From Thermoplasmata archaeon (lineage in GTDB: Archaea > Thermoplasmatota > Thermoplasmata > Methanomassiliicoccales > Methanomethylophilaceae), in contig SUSW01000004.1 in NCBI GenBank assembly GCA_015063235.1, positions 1 to 64,000 of the forward strand: 64,000 nucleotides of DNA, in the 5' to 3' direction. Below the pieces are notes generated by a model. It saw only the letters and a list, made by a program, of their open reading frames with translations. It did not search any database and was not told the origin of the DNA. The position numbers and the translations under genes were made by a program. Below, one piece after another: positions 9,985-20,067 of the stretch; position 1 is the stretch's first letter; the number at the start of each line of letters is the position of its first letter.

Positions 9985-11615
9985 AATTCGACAGGTGCTT
10001 TAAACATGATTTTTTCTACTATTCCGTTGATTCGGTGTGCATGAAAAGAGGGTTGATAGCTTCAGCTGTTGTCGTCCTGATGGTATTGGGGTGCTTCATC
10101 CCATTGATGCAATCTGATGAATCCGAAGCGATCGACCATGATGATTACAAGATATCAATACCGTTCGCCGATATAAGTGAGATCGTCCCTATCGTAATGG
10201 AGAACGGTGCGACCAAGACGTTTTCAATTTATATCACCAATTACTCAGCTCATGTCCTGGATGTTGAATTCACTGCTTTCTCCGACGTATCGTATCTCTA
10301 TTACGAGACTAGCGAGAGTGTCACGATCATGCCGGCAGGAGATCCGGAGGGCAGAGATTTTGTGAAGGTATATTTCAAGATAATTACCGAAACCATTACA
10401 TCGTCGCACAACGGGGGAAGGATGTTCCTGCAGATCCATATCGCTGATGTGGAAGACGAATCCGTATTCTTGGTACCAGTATCATTCAGCGTTAAGGTCA
10501 ACTCTAATTTCGATACCTCGGGTACATACAATAGATTCTTCGGGATTATTGACAACACGCTTCCGGAACCCTTCGATAGCCCTTATGTGCCGTTCTTTGT
10601 CACCCTATTGGGAGTCATCGTTATGGGATTTGTTGTAGTGAGGGTCCTCATCCCTATCGTGACCAGATATGCCACGGAGAACAAGGAGCGGACGAAGAAG
10701 ATTCTGACTCTGGGCGTATTGATTGTCAGCATACTGCTGTTCCTTGATCCAGGTCTTAGAATCCTGGGGTCCGATCTCAGTCTTATCCTTCAGGTCCAGA
10801 AGATAAGTATGACCGCGCTGATAATAGTTCTCGCCATTACCATATGGAAGATCTACATGATCCTGGTGGAGAGTGTCCTAAGGAGACTTGGTCAGGATAA
10901 GGAATCGGCAGTGGATATGACATTCCTGCCCATATTCTCCATGATCGGTAAGTTTGTCCTGTGGGTAGGGGGTATCGCTTCCATCCTGCATGTCTACGGT
11001 TTCGATCTGACCGGAATACTGATCAGTGCAGGTATCGTCACATTGGGAATAACCATGGGTGCACAGAGTGTTCTGTCCCAGCTGTTCAACGGTATCTCCA
11101 TTTTACTCACAAGGCCTTTCAGCGAAGGGGATTATCTGCTGATAGACGGCGAGGTGTACGTCGTTAAGCAAGTCAAGCTGATGTACACGGAGTTCACAAG
11201 CTATGAGAAGGATCGCATTATAACCATACCCAACGACAAGGTCGCAGGTGCGACCATCGTCAATATGAGCAAGTATGACAGGGCGTACAGGATGCAGATT
11301 CTCTTCGAGATCCCGTACGGCGAGGACTTGGAGAAAGTGGAGAGGGTTATTCTTGAGATGGCCGAGGAGAGCAAGCACGTCATGCACAATTACAACAAGT
11401 ACAAGAAGCCGGTCGTGAAGCTCATGGATTTCCAGGATTCAGGAATCCTTATGAGGCTGGATATAACTGTGATGGATTTCGCTAAGTATCAGACTATCCA
11501 GTCAGATATGAAGAAGGAGCTTTATCTCAAGCTGGCCGAAGAGGGCATAGAAATGCCCTACAGCAGGCTCGAGGTCACCATCCTGAATAATCAGAACGAT
11601 GCCGCCGGCGCATGA
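9981..11615 (+). CDS. MscS-family mechanosensitive channel, tandem paralog (likely start 10041)
   Basis: Same architecture and motifs as the upstream gene (GITMGAQSVLSQLFNGISILLTRPFSEGDYLLIDGE...IPNDKV). Confidence 0.8.
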   Translation: MKFDRCFKHDFFYYSVDSVCMKRGLIASAVVVLMVLGCFIPLMQSDESEAIDHDDYKISIPFADISEIVPIVMENGATKTFSIYITNYSAHVLDVEFTAFSDVSYLYYETSESVTIMPAGDPEGRDFVKVYFKIITETITSSHNGGRMFLQIHIADVEDESVFLVPVSFSVKVNSNFDTSGTYNRFFGIIDNTLPEPFDSPYVPFFVTLLGVIVMGFVVVRVLIPIVTRYATENKERTKKILTLGVLIVSILLFLDPGLRILGSDLSLILQVQKISMTALIIVLAITIWKIYMILVESVLRRLGQDKESAVDMTFLPIFSMIGKFVLWVGGIASILHVYGFDLTGILISAGIVTLGITMGAQSVLSQLFNGISILLTRPFSEGDYLLIDGEVYVVKQVKLMYTEFTSYEKDRIITIPNDKVAGATIVNMSKYDRAYRMQILFEIPYGEDLEKVERVILEMAEESKHVMHNYNKYKKPVVKLMDFQDSGILMRLDITVMDFAKYQTIQSDMKKELYLKLAEEGIEMPYSRLEVTILNNQNDAAGA

Positions 11616-11767
11616 TCGGGATTCCCGATCGGCGCCGTGCGATACAGTTATTTATCCTGTTTCGCAGACAGAACGCACCTCATAGGCTAATGGCAGTGCT
11701 TGCTTATTTACAGAGCCGTACGCGACGAGGTCATTCTTTTATAACTGGTATTCAGCTTCGGGTATCT

Positions 11768-12574
11768 ATGCGCATAACTATCGTAGGCTGCGGTTCCAGG
11801 GGTTCTAAACTGGCAGAAGCGGCCGATAAGATGATGGAAGTCAAGAGGATATACCTCGTTGATTCTAACAGGCCCCGTGCAGATGCTCTTTCGGCATCTC
11901 TAAACAAGGCAGAGGTCGTCAATAATGTGGAAGAGGAGCTCTACCACTGCGATCTGGTCATCGAATGCGCAACACAGGATGTGGCCAAGAGGATTCTTCC
12001 GCAGGTCGTCGCCAGAGGCGTGGACATAATGATCATGTCCGTCGGTGCTCTGGTGGATGACGATTACAGGCAGTCCATCTCGGATAAGGCCAAACAGTGT
12101 AACTCAAAGGTATACATCCCGTCCGGAGCAATATGTGGTACAGACGGGCTCAGGGCATCCACGGTAGGAGGGATCCAGGAGGTCGAGCTTATAACGACCA
12201 TGCCTCCTGCCAACTTCGAGGGGTTGGAATATGTAAAGGAGAAGGGCATCGACATCTCCAACATCAAGGAGAAGACCGTACTCTTCAACGGAACTGCAAG
12301 GGAAGCCGTCCAGCTGTTCCCCAGGAACGTCAACGTGGCGGCTATCGTGAGCATAATGGGTATCGGCTTCGACAGGACCATGATCACCATCGCCGCGGAT
12401 CCGAACATCAAGGTCAACTATCACGAGCTCAACATCAAAGGGGAGTTTGGAAATCTCTGCACACATACGTTCAACGTCCCGTCCCCGATTAACCCCAAGA
12501 CATCAAACCTTGCAGTCTTCTCGGCCATCTCAGCACTTGAGAGGATCGTCAAGAATCAGTGGGTAGGTATCTGA
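11768..12574 (+). CDS. nadX: L-aspartate dehydrogenase
   Basis: MRITIVGCGSRGSKLAEAAD Rossmann start, YIPSGAICGTDGLRAS, FNGTAREAVQLFPRNVNVAA motifs. Confidence 0.85.
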   Translation: MRITIVGCGSRGSKLAEAADKMMEVKRIYLVDSNRPRADALSASLNKAEVVNNVEEELYHCDLVIECATQDVAKRILPQVVARGVDIMIMSVGALVDDDYRQSISDKAKQCNSKVYIPSGAICGTDGLRASTVGGIQEVELITTMPPANFEGLEYVKEKGIDISNIKEKTVLFNGTAREAVQLFPRNVNVAAIVSIMGIGFDRTMITIAADPNIKVNYHELNIKGEFGNLCTHTFNVPSPINPKTSNLAVFSAISALERIVKNQWVGI

Positions 12575-12575
12575 A

Positions 12576-13664
12576 ATGCAGAAGACCAGGGCCGAGAGGC
12601 TCATCTCCAACGCAGAGGGGGTGGATGCAATCGTCATCATGAACGATGGCGAGCCTTTCCTGGATTCCACATTCTGGTATCTGTCCGAGCAGCCGGGAGG
12701 ATGCTTCGAGTCATCATTCGCGATCGTACGCGGCGACGGGTCCTTGGATGTTATCGTCAATCCTCTGGAGGAGGAGTCTGCAAAGGATGGTGTAGGCAAC
12801 ATATGCGTCTATCACAACAGGGAAGAGCGCGACAACTTCATCAAGGATGCACTGAAAGGTTGCAAGAAGGTAGGATTCAACACCCATTCATCCACTTATG
12901 CTATGGTGGAATATGTCAAGAGGGTAGCCGAAGGCATCGAGCCAGTCGATGCCGGAATAGCTATCGACATTACAGTTTCGATAAAGGATGCCAAGGAGAT
13001 CGAGGCTACGAGGCAGGCCTGCAGAATATCGTCACAGGTCGCAAAAGAACTTCCCGATTATCTTTCTGAGGGGGTGTCGGAGAAGCAGGTCGCATCAAGG
13101 ATGGATAACAGGATGCGTGAGCTGGGAGGTACCGGAAACGCATTCGACACCATAGCCGCGTTCGGACCCTATTCGGCGCAGCCCCATCATATGCCCTGCG
13201 ATTACAATCTGAAGAAGGGCGACACGGCGCTGTTCGACTTCGGGACCAAGTACGATCGCTACTGTTCCGATATGACCAGGACTCTGTTCCTCGGAAAGCC
13301 CCCGGAGATCCTGGAGAGAGCCTATGAGGTCGTCAGGGAAGCCCAGCTCGCCGGTATCAGCGAGTATCACGACGGCGCCAAAGCCAATGCGGCAGATCTA
13401 GCAGCGAGGAAGATCATCGACGAGTCGGAATTCAAGGGAACATTCATCCATTCATTCGGACACGGGATCGGTCAGGATGTCCATCAGGCGATCTCGATCT
13501 CTCCGAGGTCCGAGCAGATATTGCACGAAGGCAACATTGTATCGGCAGAGCCGGGCATATACATTCCCGGTGTCGGCGGGATAAGGATCGAGGATACTGT
13601 ACTTGTCACCAAGAACGGATGCGAGATCCTCACCGACTTCGACCATTCTTTGACAATCGTCTGA
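12576..13664 (+). CDS. Xaa-Pro aminopeptidase (M24 family)
   Basis: Metal-site motifs DFGTKYDRYCSDMTRT, HSFGHGIGQDVHQ, EPGIYIPGVGGIRIEDTVLVT. Confidence 0.9.
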   Translation: MQKTRAERLISNAEGVDAIVIMNDGEPFLDSTFWYLSEQPGGCFESSFAIVRGDGSLDVIVNPLEEESAKDGVGNICVYHNREERDNFIKDALKGCKKVGFNTHSSTYAMVEYVKRVAEGIEPVDAGIAIDITVSIKDAKEIEATRQACRISSQVAKELPDYLSEGVSEKQVASRMDNRMRELGGTGNAFDTIAAFGPYSAQPHHMPCDYNLKKGDTALFDFGTKYDRYCSDMTRTLFLGKPPEILERAYEVVREAQLAGISEYHDGAKANAADLAARKIIDESEFKGTFIHSFGHGIGQDVHQAISISPRSEQILHEGNIVSAEPGIYIPGVGGIRIEDTVLVTKNGCEILTDFDHSLTIV

Positions 13665-14045
13665 TCAGAACGTCTGTTCGAGGGTCAGTCTCTGCCTGTC
13701 GCCCGCATCATCCAGCTGAGAGCAGTCTCCGATTATCTTACCGATCTTGATCATCGGATAGGGCGCGACAGGTTTCCTGTCCTCGCCGCTGAGAGGCGTT
13801 GGGCCGAAGAATATCACGAATGCTCCTGGTCCGGGCCAATAGGCGATATCACCGACCTCGAAATCAGTTCTGCGGTTCTCCTTGGGCATTATGGAATTGA
13901 GTGGCATGTCGCAATAGATCATGGAGCCGAGCATGTTGATGTCCAGTTTGCACGGGCACGAGAGCCATATGGTGTTGGAGATGTCCGAATCATCGAGTTC
14001 AGCTTTGACCTCTGTGTTCCTCGTCCTTATGATTATCTTGTTCAT
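13665..14045 (-). CDS. Cyclophilin-like fold protein (COG2164-like)
   Basis: GDIAYWPGPGAFVIFFGPTPLS motif typical of the family. Confidence 0.65.
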   Translation of the reverse strand: MNKIIIRTRNTEVKAELDDSDISNTIWLSCPCKLDINMLGSMIYCDMPLNSIMPKENRRTDFEVGDIAYWPGPGAFVIFFGPTPLSGEDRKPVAPYPMIKIGKIIGDCSQLDDAGDRQRLTLEQTF

Positions 14046-15037
14046 CGGAATCGCTCCTTCTTCAGGAACAGGTCGCGGATCTCTTTTCCGACCACTTCTA
14101 CCTGCAGTCTACTCTCTTCCTCTTCCATCTTCTTCAGGTTGACGAGTCCCCCTTCCCATTCTGCGACCCATTCGTCCTTGAATTTGCCGTTTTGGATCTC
14201 CTCGAGAATCTTCTTCATCTCCTTCTTGGTATCGTCGGTTATGATCCTTCCTCTCCTGGTCAATCCTCCGAACTCTGCTGTGTTGGAAACCTCCTTCCAC
14301 ATTCCGCTGAGGCCGTTCCTGTTGATCAGATCCACCACCAGTTTAGTCTCGTGGAGTACCTCAAAGTATGCCATTTCCGGCGGATATCCTGCTTCTACCA
14401 GGGTCTCGAACCCGCGTTTGATGAGCTCGCTGATGCCTCCGCATAATACGGCCTGTTCACCGAACAGGTCTGTGTGGGTTTCTCTCTCGAATGTAGATTC
14501 GAACACTCCTGAGCGTGTGGCACCGATCCCTTTGGCCAATCCCAGAGCGATCTGCTTTGCATTCCCGGTGTAGTCCTGATGGATGCAGATCATCGCCGGT
14601 ACCCCGAATCCTTCCAGAAAGATCTTCCTCTCCATGTTTCCGGGACCTTTGGGAGCCATCATTATGACATCTACATTTTCCGGCGGGACGATGGTCTTGA
14701 ATGTGATTGCGAACCCATGGGCGAACTCCAATGCAGCGCCCTTTTTGAGGTTGGGTCCGACGAACTGCTTGTAGATGCTGGGCTGGACCTCGTCCGGCAG
14801 GAGCATCAGAACGATATCGGCATCCTTGACTGCATCCGCGAATTCGGCTACCTTTAGTCCGTCCTCCTTCGCCTTGTTCCATGAAGGTCCGTTTTTCCTG
14901 ACACCGACCGTAACGTCCATGCCAGAATCTTGGAAGCAGAGGGCCTGCGCCCTGCCTTGGGAACCGTATCCGAGGACGGCTACCTTCTTTCCGTCAAAAA
15001 TGCTCATATCAACATCGCTGTCGTGGTAAAGCTGCAT
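14042..15037 (-). CDS. ilvC: Ketol-acid reductoisomerase
   Basis: KKVAVLGYGSQGRAQALCFQDSGMDVTVGVR, DIVLMLLPDEVQPSIY, GPGNMERK, FGEQAVLCGGISELI. Confidence 0.95.
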   Translation of the reverse strand: MQLYHDSDVDMSIFDGKKVAVLGYGSQGRAQALCFQDSGMDVTVGVRKNGPSWNKAKEDGLKVAEFADAVKDADIVLMLLPDEVQPSIYKQFVGPNLKKGAALEFAHGFAITFKTIVPPENVDVIMMAPKGPGNMERKIFLEGFGVPAMICIHQDYTGNAKQIALGLAKGIGATRSGVFESTFERETHTDLFGEQAVLCGGISELIKRGFETLVEAGYPPEMAYFEVLHETKLVVDLINRNGLSGMWKEVSNTAEFGGLTRRGRIITDDTKKEMKKILEEIQNGKFKDEWVAEWEGGLVNLKKMEEEESRLQVEVVGKEIRDLFLKKERFR

Positions 15038-15149
15038 GCTGTCACCTTGATTGTCTGTGTAACCCGTGACGGATGATATAATCGTTGTTACCCAGCAAAA
15101 TGGAATATAAAAGATGGGAAAGGAAAAACAGGGGCTGGGCCCCTTAGTT

Positions 15150-17030
15150 TCATTCGATCTCGACCGTGACCGAGTAGTCCTGGTAGTATCTCTTGTTGGT
15201 GAAGTAGTCCTTCATCGTACTGGGGATCTCTCCGAGATCGTAGCCAACCACAGTGGTCTCGCCGTAGGTGTATCCGTACGGGTTGGTATCCTTTGTGACG
15301 CTGGTGGTTAGCTTTACTGCACCTGCCATATGTCCGGGCAGCAGCTGCAGCGCCACATCGTAGCTCATGTCGTATACGGTTCTGCATTCATGCGCCAGAG
15401 CAATGAACAGTATGGACGTGTCCTCGCAATCCCCGCCTTTGTCATAGAGGGTCTCAAGCGGGAACTTCCAGTATTCCGTCGTTCCCATGTATTCCTCATC
15501 GGACTGGTATTCGATGTACTGGGTGAACGCCAGGAGGTAGCCGAGGAGTGTGGATTCGGAGACCTTGGTGTAGTTCTTGTTGAGCTCTTCGATCAGCTTG
15601 TCCACCAGTTCCTCCATGTATGGTGCCATCTTCTCGTCGGTATAGCTGTACGTGACGAATGTCTTGTCGCGGACATGCGTTCTCTCCTGACACCTCTCGG
15701 ATTCCGTATAGATTCCTCTGGCGTATAGCAGATCGTCGTAATCGATGTCCAGTTCTATCGAGTATGTCTTCTTGTCGAACGTCCATTCATAGGTGCGGGT
15801 CACATCTCCGGTGACCTTGACATTGTAGAATACGGAGGAGTTCTTTCCGACACCGACGATTCTGTACATTCCGCCGTCTGTAAACGTGTATGTGTCCGTG
15901 TAAGACACGTCGGACACAAGGCTGTCCGCATTGGTGATGGTGTACTGGGCATCCTCCAGGCTGCCTTCGATGTTGAGATTCACCTCTGTATCGGATGCGA
16001 ATGTGATGTCCACTGTGTTCGAGTTCATGGCGTAGAGCTTCATGCTTCCGCCTACAACGAACTTGTAGGTCGGGTCTGCGGACAGCAGTACGAAGTTCTC
16101 ATCGTACCATCCGCTGAATTTCACTCCGTCGGCCGTGGTTGCGGTCAACGTGACTGATTCTCCGAGCTTGTAAGGGCTGTCGTTCCCGGTGACGGTGATG
16201 CCGTTTCCTTCAACGACATCGATCTCGCAGTCGCTGGGGATGTCCACATAACCATCCGATTGATAGTTGTAGACTATCTTTATCTCATTCGTCTGTATCC
16301 AGCTGGAATTGTTGAAATAGAATATTATCTGGTACGGAATCCATCCGTCGCCGATCCATTGAGTCTCCGTGGCTCCGCTGTCATACCTCAGCTGAACCTT
16401 GTTACATTCTTTTTGGATCTGCTTGCCCTCGATTGTGACCGTTATGGTTTCGGTTCCGAGATCGATCCAATCCCCATCGATATCGTCATTCCAATAGACG
16501 TTGCTTGTGGATTCGCTGTAGCTTTGTCCACCCATGTAGATGTAGGTGTATGTGGTGTTGTCGGAGTTCTGGATGAAATAGGATTCCTTGTCGCTGTTGT
16601 AGTAGAGGTATGTGAACGTGAGGTCTCCGTCGATCGTATAGGAGTTGAATCCCCTCTCGCAGTATCCGCTTTTGGTGAGCGTGACAGTGTGTCCGGACAG
16701 ATTATCCGACCAGCGGGCGTATAGTGTGATGTTCCCGGTAAGGTCTATGGTGATTCCGTCGAAAACTTTAGTGTAATCCGCATCCAAATACCATCCGTTG
16801 AATATGCAATTCTCCTTATCAGGATCGGATATCTTGAGATACTGGCCCGGTACGTAAGAGGTCGGTACGCCCAATTCGAGGGTACCGCCGTCAAGTTCGT
16901 AGGTTATGTCGTATCTCTCCGTATCATCGTATAGGAGCAGGAAGCCTGCGACTCCTACGATGGCTGCTGCCGTGATTACTGCGAAGATGGTTAGTTTGTC
17001 CGTTTCCAACACCTTGGGTGAAGGATACAA
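15150..17030 (-). CDS. Membrane-anchored surface protein with InlB-type repeats and a transglutaminase-like region
   Basis: N-terminal TM, YDITYELDGGTLELG...FNGWYLDADYT repeat, GGDCEDTSILFIALAHE...PGHMAGAVKL transglutaminase-like Cys/His pattern. Confidence 0.7.
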   Translation of the reverse strand: MYPSPKVLETDKLTIFAVITAAAIVGVAGFLLLYDDTERYDITYELDGGTLELGVPTSYVPGQYLKISDPDKENCIFNGWYLDADYTKVFDGITIDLTGNITLYARWSDNLSGHTVTLTKSGYCERGFNSYTIDGDLTFTYLYYNSDKESYFIQNSDNTTYTYIYMGGQSYSESTSNVYWNDDIDGDWIDLGTETITVTIEGKQIQKECNKVQLRYDSGATETQWIGDGWIPYQIIFYFNNSSWIQTNEIKIVYNYQSDGYVDIPSDCEIDVVEGNGITVTGNDSPYKLGESVTLTATTADGVKFSGWYDENFVLLSADPTYKFVVGGSMKLYAMNSNTVDITFASDTEVNLNIEGSLEDAQYTITNADSLVSDVSYTDTYTFTDGGMYRIVGVGKNSSVFYNVKVTGDVTRTYEWTFDKKTYSIELDIDYDDLLYARGIYTESERCQERTHVRDKTFVTYSYTDEKMAPYMEELVDKLIEELNKNYTKVSESTLLGYLLAFTQYIEYQSDEEYMGTTEYWKFPLETLYDKGGDCEDTSILFIALAHECRTVYDMSYDVALQLLPGHMAGAVKLTTSVTKDTNPYGYTYGETTVVGYDLGEIPSTMKDYFTNKRYYQDYSVTVEIE

Positions 17031-17119
17031 AATGACTTAAAAAAATTCTATCATTAGACAGTCATAGAAATTATGAACAAAGAGGTTCCCAAGGATGCTC
17101 TCTATTCGTCTGAGACGTT

Positions 17120-17974
17120 TCAGATGTCCTCAGGATCCATAGCTACGATGCTCAGTGTCCCTTTCATTCCGTTGAGTCCGATGATGTCCTCGGAGGAATC
17201 GCTTCTGTTTAGGTTCTCTGCGATGATCAGCTCGCATTTCCTTCCCGTGTTGACTGCTTTGAATACCACGTCTCTCGGAATCTCCACAGTGCAGGACTGC
17301 TCCCAAATGTTTACGTCCAGGCGTCCGTCGAGGTTCTTCACCTTGAACCGGGTGTCGCTGTGCAGGTTCATCTCTACCTGTCCGCGTACATCATCCAGAA
17401 CGATCTCTTTCGCCGCGCCATCGAATTCCATGTCCTTCGTAGTGAATCCGGATAGCGCCAGCGTTCCGGTTTCAGCCTTCAGTTCGATTCCCCCGACATA
17501 CTTCTTAGGCAGTCCGATGGATATCTTCAGGTCGTTCCTGCAGACGGTATCGGTGAGGTCGTTCCTTCTTCCGATCTCCAGGCAGAGCCTTCTCTTCTTC
17601 TCCTCTATTCTGAACTTGATGTCCGAGTCCAGCTTAGATATGCTGTCGGAGTGGACCTCCACACGGATCTTTTCAGAATCGAGCCCGTGTATGTCTATCA
17701 TCTTCGCGGGAACGGAGCCGATCTCGAAATCCTTTCCGCCGTCAATATCATACTGGATGAAGCTGGAATAGCATGATGCCTCATCTGTTACAAGCGCGTC
17801 AACCGTCGTTCCGAACAGCTTGGCTATAGCTACAATATTGTCAATCTCCGGGACTCCGGAATCGGTCTCCCATTTGGTGATTGCCTGTCTGGATACGCCC
17901 AGAGCGTCGGCCAGCTCGTTCTGTGACATGTTCCTGTCGCTTCTCATCCACTTGATCTTCTCGCCGATGGTCAT
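17120..17974 (-). CDS. XRE-family HTH regulator with C-terminal DUF4097-like domain
   Basis: IKWMRSDRNMSQNELADALGVSRQAITKWETDSGVPEIDNIVAIAKLF HTH, then beta-rich region. Confidence 0.8.
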   Translation of the reverse strand: MTIGEKIKWMRSDRNMSQNELADALGVSRQAITKWETDSGVPEIDNIVAIAKLFGTTVDALVTDEASCYSSFIQYDIDGGKDFEIGSVPAKMIDIHGLDSEKIRVEVHSDSISKLDSDIKFRIEEKKRRLCLEIGRRNDLTDTVCRNDLKISIGLPKKYVGGIELKAETGTLALSGFTTKDMEFDGAAKEIVLDDVRGQVEMNLHSDTRFKVKNLDGRLDVNIWEQSCTVEIPRDVVFKAVNTGRKCELIIAENLNRSDSSEDIIGLNGMKGTLSIVAMDPEDI

Positions 17975-18055
17975 GCTACCGTCCGATCCGTGAAATTAAA
18001 ATGTACATGATAGGTATATAATTGCCACGAACCGTTGCATAATTTGATTGATTAG

Positions 18056-19387
18056 TCAACAATAATCATCAAAACAATTCTCAAGATCCTTTCCTGAGAA
18101 TCCGTCCCTGTAGACTTCCCACATCTTCCTGCCTACCATGTACATCGCGTAGACGACCACCAGGTTGCGCAGCAGCATCAGGATCATGCAGAGGTCGTTG
18201 ATGTTGGTGCCACCGTTGAGATATGCATAGATGTATCCGCAGTTGATCTCCGTGAAGATGAATATGGCCAATAGCACTATGGCAAGCTTGTTGGAGAACT
18301 TATGGTCTGGGCACATCATAATCGCTAGAAGGAACAGAGGCATTGCCCACAGGAGATATTGCGAAGAGAATACTTTCCCGAATACGATCAGCGCCATAAC
18401 GACCATCAGCGACCCCGATACCATGAGGAACAGGGCCTCATCATTCCTTCCCCTCTTGTTCCTGATGAATCCGTAGAAGAGCACCGCAGCCAATGTGAAC
18501 GCCGCCATCACGTATGACATGATGCCGGCGATGGCATCGGGAATCGGTCCGATGAGGTCGTCAGAACCGTAGGATCCAGGGTCGGTCCACGGCAGTATCG
18601 AGACGTCTATCATTCCTATCATCGAGAACGGATAGATCAGCGTAGCGACGACAGAACCGACTTCCAGAGGACGGTCGGAGTTGTATGTGATGAAGTGAAT
18701 CACCGATTCGGGCTCTATCAGATAGAACGGCAGTATGACGGCAGCTGCTGTTATAATGAAGACGGCAGCTCCCTGGAACATGCTCTTCCAATCCCTTTTG
18801 ATGAGGAATAGCATCATGAACGGAAGCATAAGAAACGCTGGGTATACCTTGGTCAGTGCACCCAGCGCCAGCAATACGAAAGTCCAGATGTAGTGTTTTG
18901 TGATGAACAGATAGAACGCCCCCAGGCACAGGATCGCAGGGATTATGTCATAGCGGTCCGCGACAAATGGCAGCATCAGAACGATGAATACGCTGTAAAG
19001 GAGCATGACCTTGATCTGACTCACACCGTAACGTTCCGCTATGAGCCTGAAGAGTTCCAAGCCGATGATGGTGAAGATGTATATCTCGACGACGAATCCG
19101 ATGTTGTAGATGAACGCCGAGTGGGTCCAGTAAGTGAAAAGCCCGGGTATCGCCATGAAGATCAAGGCGAACGGTGGATACTCCATGATCGGTATCTTCC
19201 CTTCGAATAGCGGAACGACATCCTTCCAATAGCGGTCGCGCATGACTTCCGATTCGATTCCTGTCATTTCGTAGAGGATGAACACTCCTATGAGGTAGCA
19301 GATGAATGTGAATGCGAGAGCCAGAGCCAGGTACAACTCTATCTTCTTCTCTCTGCTCATCCCTTCCAGCATAGGCCCACCCTGCAA
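18056..19387 (-). CDS. Polytopic membrane glycosyltransferase-like protein (GT87/DUF2029-like)
   Basis: About 10 TM helices, RYWKDVVPLFEGKIPIMEYPPFALIFMAIPGLF and ALTKVYPAFLMLPFM motifs. Confidence 0.65.
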   Translation of the reverse strand: MQGGPMLEGMSREKKIELYLALALAFTFICYLIGVFILYEMTGIESEVMRDRYWKDVVPLFEGKIPIMEYPPFALIFMAIPGLFTYWTHSAFIYNIGFVVEIYIFTIIGLELFRLIAERYGVSQIKVMLLYSVFIVLMLPFVADRYDIIPAILCLGAFYLFITKHYIWTFVLLALGALTKVYPAFLMLPFMMLFLIKRDWKSMFQGAAVFIITAAAVILPFYLIEPESVIHFITYNSDRPLEVGSVVATLIYPFSMIGMIDVSILPWTDPGSYGSDDLIGPIPDAIAGIMSYVMAAFTLAAVLFYGFIRNKRGRNDEALFLMVSGSLMVVMALIVFGKVFSSQYLLWAMPLFLLAIMMCPDHKFSNKLAIVLLAIFIFTEINCGYIYAYLNGGTNINDLCMILMLLRNLVVVYAMYMVGRKMWEVYRDGFSGKDLENCFDDYC

Positions 19388-19524
19388 ATACAGAACCTTT
19401 CAGATCCGTCGGACCATTATGGACTTGACCGTATAAAATCTAATGAGATAAGGTCAGGAAACGATCCATGCGGAACGGCAGGCTGTTCAAAAGTACTATA
19501 AGTAGCCAGACAGATTGACAGAGC

Positions 19525-20064
19525 ATGAACAAGAACATACCGAACTACCTTTCGCTGTCCAGGATAGTGATGTCGGTCGCTCTTTTCTTCATACCTGTCA
19601 TGAGCGTGCCGTTCCAGGTGGTGTATGTTCTCGCGTTCGTCACAGATATGATCGACGGTAACCTGGCCAGGGCGATAGGTGCGGAGTCAGAGCTGGGGAG
19701 GAAGCTCGATAGCTACGCCGATCTTGTCTATCTTTTAGCGTTCTTCTTCCTAATTGTCCCCTGGATGAATCTGGAGATGTGGATAATAATCGCAGGAGCC
19801 GTTTGTTTAATCCTCAAGGCGATTCCGTTCTTCTGGGTACGCTATGTTACCGGGAGTTTCTACACATTCCACAACTGGTTTGCTAAGATAGGTCAGTTCG
19901 GACTGATGGTCCTGCCCTTCCTGTTCATGTGGATCGGAGTGGCAGCCGTCTATGTAGAGCTCATAATAATGTATCTCGCGGTGTTCTACGATTTCATCCT
20001 AGCTAACGACAGATGCAAGGCATTCAAAGAGGGAAAGCTGGAGCTGCCGAAGGACAAGGCCTGA
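19525..20064 (+). CDS. CDP-alcohol phosphatidyltransferase family protein
   Basis: Signature D-(x2)-DG-(x2)-AR seen as FVTDMIDGNLARAIGAESELGRKLDSYADL. Confidence 0.85.
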   Translation: MNKNIPNYLSLSRIVMSVALFFIPVMSVPFQVVYVLAFVTDMIDGNLARAIGAESELGRKLDSYADLVYLLAFFFLIVPWMNLEMWIIIAGAVCLILKAIPFFWVRYVTGSFYTFHNWFAKIGQFGLMVLPFLFMWIGVAAVYVELIIMYLAVFYDFILANDRCKAFKEGKLELPKDKA

Positions 20065-20067
20065 GGG

